The notes beneath the pieces are model-generated. The model had not been told where the DNA came from, did no database searches, and saw only the letters and a list, made by a program, of their open reading frames with translations. 64,000 bases of DNA from Burkholderia sp. S171 (GTDB lineage: Bacteria; Pseudomonadota; Gammaproteobacteria; Burkholderiales; Burkholderiaceae): positions 40,396 to 104,395 of the forward strand of contig NZ_LMUF01000016.1 of the NCBI RefSeq assembly GCF_009766085.1, given 5' to 3'. The stretch's first letter is position 1, and every line of letters starts with the position of its first letter. Positions 34,954 to 44,292 of the stretch are shown here, piece after piece. A program made the translations under genes and the position numbers.

Positions 34954-34983
34954 GCCGCGTGGCTTAGAACACGCGGCTTTTTT
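34954..34983 (+). terminator. Terminator of the psiF-like gene
   Basis: An 8-bp stem GCCGCGTG/CACGCGGC (34954-34961 with 34970-34977), 8-base loop, six T. Confidence 0.88.
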
Positions 34984-35263
34984 CATGGTTTTTCCAAAGC
35001 GTGGATCGGTTAGGAATCCAGATATAAACCACGAATAAACCACGAATAAATCACGCATGAATCCCGCATGAATCAGGCGTAGGTGAAGTCCCGAACCCGG
35101 GAAAACCCCGCCCCGTCTTATTGCAGTGCAACTACGGTCGTGCTACGCGGCGCGCGTTTTATCTCATAAGATGGCGCGGAGGCGGCCCACCAGAATAACT
35201 AATGCGCCATCGGTCCGCCACAGTCAGCCGGCTTGCAGCACTGCAACGGACGGAGGCCCGAGG
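34984..35263. other. Intergenic, short imperfect direct repeats
   Basis: AT-rich run with repeated CACGAATAAA-like words (about 35027-35060): AAACCACGAATAAA occurs twice with a third variant. No gene before 35264. Confidence 0.45.
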
Positions 35264-35740
35264 ATGGTATGGCGATATAAAAACCGCTGGTTCAGGCGGT
35301 GGCTGGTCGTGATCGTTTTTTGGGCGGTTCCGGTCATGATCGTTGCGGCAAATGAGCTTCGCGAGCAGCTCGCGTACGATGCCCAGGATCTTGCGCACTC
35401 CCTGTCAACCTGGACGTTCACCGACGCGCAACGCGCCTCCCCCGCCGTTTCGCGCTGCCACGGTTCCCTCGACGAAGCGCGCACAGCCGGCTGCCCGCCG
35501 GACGTTGTCGCTGCCAATGCCACCAAGAACCAGGATGCGCAAGAGGAGTATTCGACTCGCCGCAGCGTGCTGTTTGGTTATCTATGGCATGCGTTTATCG
35601 GCTATTGGGTCGTACCGGCGATTACGCTGTTTTTGCTGGGTGCAGTGATTGGCGTCATTCGACGTTCCCTTCGCCGCCCCGCCACAAAAAACGACAAAGC
35701 GAAGCAAGCCAATGAATCCACACGGATTGCCAAGCCGTAA
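35264..35740 (+). CDS. Hypothetical membrane protein, two TM helices
   Basis: A 158-residue protein. TM1 at about 12-32 (WLVVIVFWAVPVMIVAANEL), a loop of about 75 residues with two Cys (SRCHGS, AGCPPD), TM2 at about 112-133 (FIGYWVVPAITLFLLGAVIG), then a basic C-terminal tail. By the positive-inside rule both ends are cytoplasmic and the loop periplasmic, where the two cysteines could form a disulfide. CGGAGG lies before the ATG at 35264; the longer frame to 35126 lacks one. I do not recognise the family, and no neighbour suggests a role. Confidence 0.7.
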   Translation: MVWRYKNRWFRRWLVVIVFWAVPVMIVAANELREQLAYDAQDLAHSLSTWTFTDAQRASPAVSRCHGSLDEARTAGCPPDVVAANATKNQDAQEEYSTRRSVLFGYLWHAFIGYWVVPAITLFLLGAVIGVIRRSLRRPATKNDKAKQANESTRIAKP

Positions 35741-36120
35741 AAACCATCGCGTCGCAGCGCGGAGACAACACCTCTGCAAGCTTTTTGCACTATCTCACGC
35801 AGTTTTTCATTTTATTTTGACGGGTAACTTTGACCGGAATTCGATTGATCCGGCCGAGCTGGCCCGCCGTTTGCGTCCTCGATTTTTGTCTGGTGTGAGA
35901 GCCGAATGTTTCGCGCAAACAAGCGTTTTCTCATGCGGACGGCATCTCGGCCGGGCAGGTCAAAATTACCACATTGCATTTGCCTGACACGGCGAAAGCC
36001 AAGCGGGGTAAGGCTCCGCGTCATTTCATGACATGTTGCTCACGGTCGTGCTGTGTTATAAAACGCCATGCTGCAACACCCGTAGATGGGGTTTCCCAAA
36101 AAACCACGAAGGAGAAAACG
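35741..36120. other. Intergenic region upstream of the SYLF gene
   Basis: 380 bases, partly AT-rich (35790-35850), presumably holding the SYLF promoter. No gene seen. Confidence 0.45.
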
Positions 36121-36711
36121 ATGCAAAGACGAAACTTCATGATCAAATCGACCGCCGCGCTTGCAATGGGTGGCTTCGCGCTGGCGGGTTGCACGACGAC
36201 CTCGAACCAGGGCGCGCAACAAACGGCGGGCGACGCGGACGCACGCCGTTCAATCGACTCGGATATCGATGCAACCATGCAGCGCCTCTATGTCACCGCT
36301 CGCGGCTCGCGTGAGCTGGTTGGCAAGGCGCGCGGCGTGCTCGTGTTCCCGTCAGTGCTGGCGGCAGGTTTCATCGTCGGGGCGCAGTACGGCAAGGGCG
36401 CGTTGCGGGTTGGCGGCAGCTCGGTCGGCTACTACAGCACGACGTCGGGGTCGATCGGCCTGCAAGCCGGCGCGCAATCGAAATCGATCGTCTTCCTGTT
36501 CATGACGCAGGACGCGCTCGACCAATTCCGCAATGCGGATGGCTGGTCGGTCGGCGGCGATGCATCGGTCGCGTTGGTCAAGATGGGCGCGAACGGCAAT
36601 ATCGATTCGACCACCGCAACGGCGCCGGTCGAAGTGTTCGTGCTGACGAACGCTGGCCTGATGGCTAACTTGTCGCTGGAAGGCACGAAGGTATCGCGTC
36701 TGAAGATCTGA
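36121..36711 (+). CDS. SYLF (Ysc84) domain lipoprotein
   Basis: A 196-residue lipoprotein. The signal carries a twin-arginine-like motif RRNFMIKS and a lipobox LAGC (Cys 21), so export through Tat is possible. The rest is one SYLF domain: KARGVLVFPSVLAAGFIVGA, then YYSTTSGSIGLQAGAQSKSI and AGLMANLSLEGTKVSRL. In eukaryotes SYLF domains bind phosphoinositides; bacterial members are outer-membrane lipoproteins of unclear role. AAGGAGA before the ATG fixes the start; the longer frame is untranslated leader. Ends before a strong bidirectional terminator. Confidence 0.9.
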   Translation: MQRRNFMIKSTAALAMGGFALAGCTTTSNQGAQQTAGDADARRSIDSDIDATMQRLYVTARGSRELVGKARGVLVFPSVLAAGFIVGAQYGKGALRVGGSSVGYYSTTSGSIGLQAGAQSKSIVFLFMTQDALDQFRNADGWSVGGDASVALVKMGANGNIDSTTATAPVEVFVLTNAGLMANLSLEGTKVSRLKI

Positions 36712-36776
36712 TCAGGGTGTTTGGCTGGCAAGAGCCGGCCTGAATCCTGATTTAAACGCGAACGCGCATAAGTTAA

Positions 36777-36828
36777 AACCGCCGCGCAGCCCGACCAGAA
36801 GGTCGTGCTGCGCGGCGGTTTTCTTTTT
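36777..36828. terminator. Bidirectional terminator between SYLF and glycosyltransferase genes
   Basis: A 14-bp stem (36777-36790 with 36807-36820) enclosing a smaller hairpin (CGACC/GGTCG), with T-runs on the right and A-run on the left. Confidence 0.88.
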
Positions 36829-36865
36829 GGCTTTGACGCTGGCGAAACGGCTTAAAGCGCGTTTT

Positions 36866-37933
36866 TTAACTCGTCGCGCTGTCAATCAGCTTGAAGCGCG
36901 AGCGCTTCTGCGCGCGCATGACTGCCTGATAAGCATCAACGTACTGCTGCGCCATGCGATGCGACGTGAAACGCTCTTCGAAGCGCTTGCGCACGCCTTC
37001 GCGCGACACCGTATGCAGCCGGTTGACGGCCGCCACGGCGCCAATCTCGTCCTCGACGATGAACCCCGTCACGCCCTCGTCCAGCACTTCCGGCACCGAG
37101 CCGCGATTGAACGCGATTACCGGCGTGCCGCACGCCATCGCCTCGATCATGACCAGCCCGAACGGCTCTGGCCAATCGATCGGAAACAGCAGCGCGTGGG
37201 CGCCCGAAAGGAAATTGGCCTTCTGGTCATCGGCAATTTCACCGATAAATTCCACATACGGCAGCTCCATCAACGGTGCGATTTCGCGCTCGTAGTACTC
37301 ACGGTCCGCCGAGTCCACCTTCGCCGCGATCTTGATTTTCATCCCGCAGCGGCCGGCGATCCGGATGGCGGTATCGACACGTTTTTCAGGCGATATACGC
37401 CCAAGGAACGCCAGATACGTCTGCTCAACCGGCTGCGGCATGTAGCGGTCTTCCGGCAGCCCGTGATACACGGTGGTCAGCCATTTGGCCTGCGGCAACG
37501 GATGACGTTGCGCGTCCGAAATGGAGATGACCGGTGCCGTATTGAACGTGTTGAAGACCGGCTGCTGCTCCGGCAAATCAAGCCGGCCGTGCAGCGTGGT
37601 AACGAACGGCGTGTCCTGGCGCTTGAACAGAGAGAACGAGTAGTAATCCATGTGGAAATGCAGCACGTCGAACTCGTCGGCGCGGCGCCGCACCATCTCC
37701 ATCAGCAGCATATGCGGAGCGATCCGGTCGCGGATAGCCGGGTCCAGGCGCAACGCGCGCGGCCACACGGCTTCCAGCTTCGCCTTGGTTTGCGAGTCAC
37801 CTGAAGCGAACAGGGTCACGTCGTGGCCAAGTTCAACCAGCGCTTCGGTGATATACGAAACAACCCGCTCCGTGCCGCCATACAGCTTGGGCGGCACTGA
37901 TTCGGTTAACGGGGCTATTTGTGCAATTCTCAT
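36866..37933 (-). CDS. Group 4 glycosyltransferase (GT-B fold)
   Basis: A 355-residue cytoplasmic glycosyltransferase. It opens RIAQIAPLTESVPPKLYGGT, the donor/acceptor loop of GT4 enzymes; LAFLGRISPEKRVDTAIR begins the C-terminal Rossmann domain and PEPFGLVMIEAMACGTPVIA holds the EX7E motif that binds nucleotide-sugar. The ATG at 37933 has GGAGA upstream; a start 15 bases earlier has none. It is the second minus-strand gene after otsA with a gap of 274 bases, so co-expression is possible but not shown. The acceptor is unknown. Confidence 0.85.
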   Translation of the reverse strand: MRIAQIAPLTESVPPKLYGGTERVVSYITEALVELGHDVTLFASGDSQTKAKLEAVWPRALRLDPAIRDRIAPHMLLMEMVRRRADEFDVLHFHMDYYSFSLFKRQDTPFVTTLHGRLDLPEQQPVFNTFNTAPVISISDAQRHPLPQAKWLTTVYHGLPEDRYMPQPVEQTYLAFLGRISPEKRVDTAIRIAGRCGMKIKIAAKVDSADREYYEREIAPLMELPYVEFIGEIADDQKANFLSGAHALLFPIDWPEPFGLVMIEAMACGTPVIAFNRGSVPEVLDEGVTGFIVEDEIGAVAAVNRLHTVSREGVRKRFEERFTSHRMAQQYVDAYQAVMRAQKRSRFKLIDSATS

Positions 37934-38207
37934 TGTTCGCGTCTCCACTCGGTCTTACGTCGCCGTGATGTTTAGTCGGTGATAGTGATCGGCACGGGCG
38001 CCGGTCGCCCTCACGCGCGAGATTGATGTGCGAAGCGCGCGCGAGTACGACACCGTATTATTGGCCGGGGAAGCCTGAATGTTGGCAAAACTTTCACTTT
38101 CACGACCCTGTTACAGTCGCGAAACACTCGAATATCGACGAATTCCTGCGGTTTTCAGGCCGATATCCCGTTGCGAGCCGCTTTTTACATCGGCGGCGCA
38201 TGTGTTG

Positions 38208-39626
38208 TTATTTGTTGCTTGCCGGGCGCTTGTTTGGCTGTTTGTTCAATTTCACGCCTCGCAGGTCGGCGAGAAACGAGTCGCGCCACACACCCAAGTC
38301 GTATTTGCGGAGCATCACCATGTTGGTTTCGTAGCGCTCGCGGCGCTCGGCGAGCGGCATGGAGAGCGCCCGCCCAATCGCCTCGCTCATGCCGACTATG
38401 TCGTGCGGATTCACCATCAGCGCGCCCTTCATTTCGTCGGCAGCACCCGCAAACTGCGACAGCACGAGCACGCCGGGATCGTCGGGATTCTGCGCCGCGA
38501 CATATTCCTTCGCGACCAGATTCATGCCGTCGCGTAATGGCGTAACCAGCCCGATCTGCGACTCACGAAACAGCGACATCAGCTTCCACCGGTCATAACG
38601 CTGGTTCATGTAGCGGATCGGCGTGTAGTCGAGGCCCGAGTAGCGGCCGTTGATACGCCCAGCTTCGTACTCCAGGTTATGGCGGATCTGCTGGTAGGTA
38701 TCCACGTCCGAGCGCGTGGGCGGCGCGATCTGGACCAGCGTGACATTGCCCCGCCATTCCGGCGATTTTTCGAGGAAATGCTCGAACGCCTTGAAGCGCT
38801 CGACCAGGCCTTTCGAATAGTCCAGCCGGTCTACGCTCATGATCAGTTTGCGACCTTCCAGGCTCTGCTTCAGGTCCATCACATCTTGGCGCGCTTCGCC
38901 GCGGGTGGCTTGCTCGGCGATTTCATCCGGGAAGATGCCAATACGGTACACGCCGGTTTTAAGCCGGCGGCCGAACGCTTCCACTTCGCCATCGGCCGTG
39001 GCTGTTCCATGCGCGTGCCGCACGATGTAATCATGAAAAGCAGCTTGGTCGCCGGGAGTCTGAAAGCCCACGACGTCATAACAGCAGAGCGACTTAACCA
39101 GTTCCTCGTGCGGCGGAATGTTGAGCAGGATCTGCGGAGACGGAAACGGGATATGCAGGAAAAAGCCCATCCGGTTGGTCACGCCTTCAGACCGCAGCGC
39201 CTCGCCAAACGGGATCAGGTGATAGTCGTGGACCCAGATGACGTCATCGGGTTGCAGCAGCTTGATTGCACGATGCGCCAGCCAGGAATTGACCCGTCTG
39301 TATCCCGCATATTCCTCGCGGTCGTAGACGGCCAGGTCGTTGCGATAATGGAAGACAGGCCATAAGGTCGCGTTCGAAAAACCGCGGTAATACTGGTCAT
39401 AGTCCTTCTTCGGCAAGCCCACGGTGGCGAACGTGACCGCGCCGTCCTGTTCGAGTTTCGGTCCCTGGTTCGCTACGCTGTCGCTGACTACGTCGCCGCT
39501 CCAGCCGAACCAGACGCCGCCGCTGTCCTTCAGCGCGCCGAAGACACCCACGGCGAGGCCGCCGGCCGAGCCTTTGGTTTCTGTCGGAGAAGCTACTCGG
39601 TTCGATACAACGACTAGGCGGGTCAT
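38208..39626 (-). CDS. otsA: Alpha,alpha-trehalose-phosphate synthase
   Basis: A 472-residue GT20 enzyme that makes trehalose-6-phosphate from UDP-glucose and glucose-6-phosphate in the cytoplasm, protecting against osmotic and desiccation stress. Conserved signatures: [20 protein letters not shown] at the N-terminus, [30 protein letters not shown], and [15 protein letters not shown] in the nucleotide-binding half. AAGGAAG precedes the ATG. No otsB (trehalose-6-phosphate phosphatase) is adjacent; it must be elsewhere or replaced. The tail after residue 455 is short and basic. Confidence 0.93.
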   Translation of the reverse strand: MTRLVVVSNRVASPTETKGSAGGLAVGVFGALKDSGGVWFGWSGDVVSDSVANQGPKLEQDGAVTFATVGLPKKDYDQYYRGFSNATLWPVFHYRNDLAVYDREEYAGYRRVNSWLAHRAIKLLQPDDVIWVHDYHLIPFGEALRSEGVTNRMGFFLHIPFPSPQILLNIPPHEELVKSLCCYDVVGFQTPGDQAAFHDYIVRHAHGTATADGEVEAFGRRLKTGVYRIGIFPDEIAEQATRGEARQDVMDLKQSLEGRKLIMSVDRLDYSKGLVERFKAFEHFLEKSPEWRGNVTLVQIAPPTRSDVDTYQQIRHNLEYEAGRINGRYSGLDYTPIRYMNQRYDRWKLMSLFRESQIGLVTPLRDGMNLVAKEYVAAQNPDDPGVLVLSQFAGAADEMKGALMVNPHDIVGMSEAIGRALSMPLAERRERYETNMVMLRKYDLGVWRDSFLADLRGVKLNKQPNKRPASNK

Positions 39627-39883
39627 TACTGGCTTCCTTTTTTGCGATTCTGTTCAGGGTGTGTGTATTTTTTGCACGGCCACGTTTCGTGGCGCACCTA
39701 CGTGCGAGGGTCGTAGCCGTTTATTTTTCTGTCGATGCTCTTCGTTCGGCTCCGGGCAACGGCCTCAGTTCAATTTCATTGTCGCGTTCTCCCGTGCCCG
39801 GGCGTGCTTCGCGGCCTCGCTACTCGGTCTCTCACTGTTGCTTAGCGTGAGCTTGTCCGCAATCTCGATGCCACCGCGCCTGC

Positions 39884-41194
39884 TCAGCGCCGGTCGGCGG
39901 GTTTAGCCGCGCCGCCGCCGGGCGCGCTCGGTGCGGTGCTCGCCGCCGAATTCGCCGATGCCGCCGGCCCGTGCCGCTCTCCCCGGCTCGCTACCGGATC
40001 GGCTTCCGTGTTCGCTGTCCGGCTCGATGCCGGCGGCCTGATCGTTCCGGCCGTGCCGTCAAGCCCGTCCGCCATGCTGCGTTCAAGCGGCGCAACAAAA
40101 TCGACATGCTCCCCTTCCGGCGATATATCCGCACGCGTGCGCGGCAGGAATTGCGGATACGACGACTGCATGAAGTCCAACAAGCCTTCGCGCACCCGGC
40201 ATCGAAGATCCCAGTTCAAGCCGGAATCGAAGGAACTGACCAGCACGCGAAGTTGCATCGATTTTTCAGTGGCGTCGGTGACCTGCAGCACTTGCACGCG
40301 CTTGTCCCACTCCGGCGCGTTCTGCAAAATCCGCTCGAGCTCTTCGCGCATTGGCGCAAGCGGCATGCGGTAATCGACGTAGAAAAACACCGTGCCAATG
40401 ATCTGCGAACTGTTGCGGGTCCAGTTGGTGAACGGATTCTCGATAAACCATTGCAGCGGCACGATCATGCGCCGCTGGTCCCAGATCCGGATAGACACAT
40501 AGGTGCCGGTGATCTCCTCCACCCGTCCCCATTCACCCTGGATCACCACGACGTCGTCGAGCCGGATGGGTTGCGACAACGCAATCTGCAATCCCGCGAT
40601 CAAGTTGCCGAGCACCGGCCGTGCGGCAATACCCGCCACCAGCCCGGCCACGCCCGCCGACGCCAGCAAACTCGCGCCGACCTGACGCACGGCGGGAAAC
40701 GTCATCAACGCGCCGCCAAAGCCGATGATCACGATCACTACCATCACCGAACGCGCCAGCACGCGAGCCTGCGTGTGAATCCGGCGCGCTTGCAGGTTGT
40801 CCTGGCTGTCGAGCGGATGAGCCTGCACCAAGGCTTCGGCCACCGCGGCCACTGAGCGCACGGCAAGCCACGTCAGCGCGACAATCAGCATCACGGTGAG
40901 CAGGTCGCGCAGCGCGGCGGCGAACGGCAGTGCATCGGGAGCTTCAACCAGCACGAAACCCAGGCCGAGGATGATTAGCAGCGCGAGCGCGGGTTTGTCG
41001 ATAAAGCGCAATACCACGCTCATCAACGGGTACGGCCGCGCAATGCGCATCAGGATGCGGGCGCCCACGCGATGCACGCCGATGGCGAACAGCACGGAGA
41101 GCGCCGCCACGACAAGCGTGCCGGGCCAGGTACTAAGCGGAGCGGAAGCGATGCGCTCGAAGGAGTCGAAATCGAAGGAAGCGAAAGAGATCAT
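39884..41194 (-). CDS. Mechanosensitive ion channel, MscS family
   Basis: A 436-residue inner-membrane channel that would release solutes under hypo-osmotic shock. Four or more helices span about 20-200; the pore-like helix is VGASLLASAGVAGLVAGIAA followed by RPVLGNLIAGLQIALSQPI (the family signature), then the beta domain RLDDVVVIQGEWGRVEEITG. A long Pro/Ala-rich tail follows residue 360. The internal ATG at 41194 is used; a frame to 41254 has no better site and adds 20 residues. It follows otsA by 258 bases in reverse order, an apt neighbour for osmotic stress. Confidence 0.85.
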   Translation of the reverse strand: MISFASFDFDSFERIASAPLSTWPGTLVVAALSVLFAIGVHRVGARILMRIARPYPLMSVVLRFIDKPALALLIILGLGFVLVEAPDALPFAAALRDLLTVMLIVALTWLAVRSVAAVAEALVQAHPLDSQDNLQARRIHTQARVLARSVMVVIVIIGFGGALMTFPAVRQVGASLLASAGVAGLVAGIAARPVLGNLIAGLQIALSQPIRLDDVVVIQGEWGRVEEITGTYVSIRIWDQRRMIVPLQWFIENPFTNWTRNSSQIIGTVFFYVDYRMPLAPMREELERILQNAPEWDKRVQVLQVTDATEKSMQLRVLVSSFDSGLNWDLRCRVREGLLDFMQSSYPQFLPRTRADISPEGEHVDFVAPLERSMADGLDGTAGTIRPPASSRTANTEADPVASRGERHGPAASANSAASTAPSAPGGGAAKPADRR

Positions 41195-41467
41195 CGTCGT
41201 CGTGGCATCCGCCTTTGGAAGGTGATATCGGAGGGATACGACGGGAGTGTGCAAAACCCGATTGCGTCTGCGTGCGCGTGGAGCGTAGTGGCGTCAGCGG
41301 TGATATCAGTGGTGATTTAAAGCAGTGAAATCAGCGGCCGACAGGGTTGACCCGCCAGCCGCGTGATGAGTTGACTATTCTATTGCATTGCAGCAAATGC
41401 TGCGCCGGCCGGTCGGTCGATGACCTGGCGGGCAGCCCGGATGCACTGTGTCACGCCCAATGGCGGC

Positions 41468-41824
41468 TTACTTTTCTGCTTTGCAGGGGAAAGCCTTGCC
41501 GAGCCCGAGCGACACCATGGTCGTGGCGTTGAAGTTGCCACGCGTGGGATTGTCGGCGATGAACTTGCGTACCGCGTCCGTCAGCTCCTGCGGTTTGACA
41601 TCGACTGGCAGGCAAAAATACTGGCCAACCTGCGGTCCCGATGTGCCGCCAATTGCTTCAATGGTGTTGTAGATACCGTCAGCGGCACCTTCTATATAAG
41701 CCGCGCATGCGCTGCGTGAGGCTGTGTCCGTCTTGGTACAAAGCATGTTCAGATCGTTGCCCGTAAACGCGGCCGCGCTGAGCGGAAACGCGAGCACACT
41801 GGCCATGACAAAAACCCGCTGCAT
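41468..41824 (-). CDS. Rap1a/Tai-like immunity protein, orphan
   Basis: A 118-residue secreted protein: signal peptide about 1-19 (ending SAAA), then FTGNDLNMLC, a CAAYIEGAADGIYN motif, QYFCLPVDVKPQELTDAVRK and GLGKAFPC. Four cysteines at about 29, 40, 70 and 114 would form two disulfides, the pattern of the Rap1a/Tai4 immunity family that neutralises type VI secretion amidases in the periplasm. No effector or T6SS gene is nearby, so this is an orphan or a family member with another job. AAGGA precedes the ATG. Confidence 0.75.
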   Translation of the reverse strand: MQRVFVMASVLAFPLSAAAFTGNDLNMLCTKTDTASRSACAAYIEGAADGIYNTIEAIGGTSGPQVGQYFCLPVDVKPQELTDAVRKFIADNPTRGNFNATTMVSLGLGKAFPCKAEK

Positions 41825-42047
41825 GATGGTCCTTTTTTATGTTGGCGGTTGCGGGCCGGCCTGGATGCGCAGGTGGAAACATCCTGTCTTGTTGGCCAAC
41901 CCGTCTTATCAACGGACGAACCCGGACGCGCCATGTCTTGGCTCATCATTTCCGGATCACACCCGCTGTTCCTCGTATCGCGCGGTCGGGACCTGTTGTC
42001 AGTCAGACCGAAGTCAGTCCTGAGTCAGGTTCCTCGCCTTGCGAGCG

Positions 42048-42824
42048 TCATTTTGCACTGTTTGCGCCGCTTTGCGGTGCCCCTGACGCGCCCGCTGCGC
42101 CCTGGTTTTGCATCGATGCCAGCCGTGCCGCCAGCCCTTCCGCCACGTCTTTCTCGTGATACTGCTTCGCGAAGTCCACCGCCGTCAGGCCAATCTGGTT
42201 CTTCACCCGCAAATCAGCGCCTTCATCGAGCAACAGCTTGACCGTCGACAAATGGCCGCCGCGCGCCGCCATCATCAGCGGGGTCGTGCCGTTGGGCGAA
42301 CCCGAGTCGATGTAGGCCGAATGGTCGAGCAGCACCTTCACCACGTCGTCGTGACCGTTGGTGGCGGCATAGTGGAGCGGCGTCCAGCCCTTCTTGTTCA
42401 CTTCCGCGTCCTTCGCGATGAGTAGGTTCACGAAGGTGAGGTCGTCGTTGAGCGCGGCCAGCATCATCGCGTTTTCACCGGCGGGATCGAGCTTTTCAAG
42501 GTCGATGTTCGGGTTATCGGCGAGCAGTTTGCCTACCTTGTCCGACTTTTCCCGTGCCGCGATCACGAGCAGCGGCGTGCCGGTGTCATCGACGAGATTC
42601 GGATCCACGCCCTGTGACAACAGCTTTTTAACGGCAGATATATCGTCAAACTTTACTGCCTTGATCATGGAGTCGGCAGGCGTCGCGAAGGCGGGTTGCG
42701 CGATGGCGGCGGCCGTCAGCACCAGGCCCGTCACCAGGGTTCGCCACGTTTTACGCGTCAGGGTGGATTGGCGGGTCGAGGACGTGGAGAGGGTCGAAGC
42801 GGAAACCGTTGAAAATGTAAGCAT
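42048..42824 (-). CDS. Secreted ankyrin-repeat protein
   Basis: A 258-residue precursor with a Ser/Thr-rich N-terminal region and signal-like helix (LVTGLVLTAAAIAQPAFATP, cleavage near residue 48), then five ankyrin repeats of about 33 residues: SMIKAVKFDDISAVKKLLSQ, TPLLVIAAREKSDKV, GENAMMLAALNDDLTF, GWTPLHYAATNGHDDVVKVL and TPLMMAARGGHLSTVKLLLD. A short Ala/Gly tail ends the chain. Ankyrins bind partner proteins; the partner is unknown. AAGGAAC precedes the ATG. It lies 88 bases downstream of tatD on the same strand. Confidence 0.88.
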   Translation of the reverse strand: MLTFSTVSASTLSTSSTRQSTLTRKTWRTLVTGLVLTAAAIAQPAFATPADSMIKAVKFDDISAVKKLLSQGVDPNLVDDTGTPLLVIAAREKSDKVGKLLADNPNIDLEKLDPAGENAMMLAALNDDLTFVNLLIAKDAEVNKKGWTPLHYAATNGHDDVVKVLLDHSAYIDSGSPNGTTPLMMAARGGHLSTVKLLLDEGADLRVKNQIGLTAVDFAKQYHEKDVAEGLAARLASMQNQGAAGASGAPQSGANSAK

Positions 42825-42912
42825 GTGTTCCTTGGGGATTACTTAACGTTCTAATAACGAATCTTTCAGGCGAGTGATCGGACGCGCTGCGGTGAAAAAT
42901 CTATGGCGCGCC

Positions 42913-43704
42913 TCACTGCTCAACTGGCTGCGGGATCTTGAACAGCGTGAAAAAATTACGCGTTGTGGCTGCCGCCAATGCTTCTTCCGGCAGCTCGCGC
43001 AATTGCGCGATGAAGCGTCCGACATAACTTACGTACGCAGGTTCATTCGGTTTCCCGCGATACGGCACCGGCGCCAGATACGGCGAGTCCGTTTCAATCA
43101 GCAAACGCTCGAGCGGCACACGCCCCGCGACGTCCTGCACGTCTTTCGCGCTCTTGAACGTGACAATGCCCGACAGCGAAATGTAAAAATCCTGGGCGAG
43201 CGCCGCCTCGGCGACATGCCACGGCTCCGTGAAGCAATGCATCACGCCGCCCGGCACGCTTGCGCGCTCCTCGGCCATGATCCGCAGCGTGTCTTCCCAC
43301 GATGAACGCGTGTGGATGATCAGCGGTTTCGCCGTCGCGTGCGCCGCCCGAATATGTGTGCGGAAGCGTTCGCGCTGCCATTCCATATCGGCGATGCTGC
43401 GGCCTTCCAGGCGGTAATAATCCAGCCCCGTCTCACCAATAGCCACTACTTTCGGATGCCGTGCCAGTTCCACGAGGTCCGCCACACTCGGTTCACGCGC
43501 GTCCTCGTGATCCGGATGCACGCCGACCGATGCGTAAATATGCTCGTTTTCTTCGGCAATCTTCAACACCGAAGGCAGCGTTTCCAGATCAACCGATACG
43601 CACAACGCATGCGTCACTTTCAGCTCGCGCATTTTGTCGAGCACCTCGGGCAAACGGTCGGCTAAGCCTTCGAAATTGATGTGGCAATGCGAATCGACGA
43701 ACAT
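42913..43704 (-). CDS. tatD: TatD family metal-dependent hydrolase
   Basis: A 263-residue TIM-barrel hydrolase, related to 3'-to-5' DNases and deacylases of the TatD family. Metal ligands appear as DSHCHINF (HxH), GETGLDYYR (Glu), IIHTRSSWEDT (His), MHCFT (His) and IETDSPYLAP (Asp). Length is usual. In E. coli tatD is linked to DNA repair and protein quality control, but this group (YcfH-like) sits downstream of holB as here. It follows the GNAT gene by 59 bases, so it belongs to the holB transcript. Confidence 0.9.
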   Translation of the reverse strand: MFVDSHCHINFEGLADRLPEVLDKMRELKVTHALCVSVDLETLPSVLKIAEENEHIYASVGVHPDHEDAREPSVADLVELARHPKVVAIGETGLDYYRLEGRSIADMEWQRERFRTHIRAAHATAKPLIIHTRSSWEDTLRIMAEERASVPGGVMHCFTEPWHVAEAALAQDFYISLSGIVTFKSAKDVQDVAGRVPLERLLIETDSPYLAPVPYRGKPNEPAYVSYVGRFIAQLRELPEEALAAATTRNFFTLFKIPQPVEQ

Positions 43705-43763
43705 GGGTTTTCCGTTAAAGCGGGATTGGGTTGGCTGGCGAGCTAGCGATCATTCGGTGCGGC

Positions 43764-44261
43764 TTAGCCAAGCCGCCGGCCAAGAATCACGAGGTCTCGC
43801 TCAACGCCGTCCAGCAGGGCGACGCGCGGCAGCGACCCCCACGTCTGGAATTCGAAGCGCTGGAACAGGCGCAGGCTTGCTTCGTTGTGGCCGAAGATGA
43901 AACCCAGCAGCGTGTCGATACCCAACGCCGGCGCACGTTCCAGCGCCACTTGCAGCAGCTGCTTCCCTAGCCCTTTGCCACGCGCGCTTTCGGCGAGATA
44001 GATGCTGACTTCAGCCGTGCGCAGATAGGCCGGACGGCCGTAGAAATCGGAGAAGCTCAGCCACGCGATGACCTCGCCGTTTTCTTCGACGACCCATAGC
44101 GGGCGTGCCTTTGGGCCATGCGCATGAAACCACGCGAGCCGGCTTTCGACCGTGACCGGCTCGAGATCAGCGGTGACGAGGCGCGAGGGCACGGTGGAAT
44201 TGTAGATGGCCACGATGCCGGGAAGATCGTCGAGCGTGGCGTCGCGGAAATTGGGATTCAT
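43764..44261 (-). CDS. GNAT N-acetyltransferase, phosphinothricin-type
   Basis: A 165-residue acetyltransferase. The acetyl-CoA motif is visible in VSIYLAESARGKGLGKQLLQ (RGxGxG/A), and FRDATLDDLPGIVAIYNSTV opens it like phosphinothricin acetyltransferases. Its substrate could be an amine toxin such as phosphinothricin, or another small amine. The second ATG (44261) is used because the first five codons are not conserved in relatives; neither has a clear ribosome site. It lies between holB and tatD on the same strand, an insertion into that housekeeping unit. Confidence 0.85.
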   Translation of the reverse strand: MNPNFRDATLDDLPGIVAIYNSTVPSRLVTADLEPVTVESRLAWFHAHGPKARPLWVVEENGEVIAWLSFSDFYGRPAYLRTAEVSIYLAESARGKGLGKQLLQVALERAPALGIDTLLGFIFGHNEASLRLFQRFEFQTWGSLPRVALLDGVERDLVILGRRLG

Positions 44262-44292
44262 AGCGTTCGTATGCAAAAAAGTGAGTCGGTAG

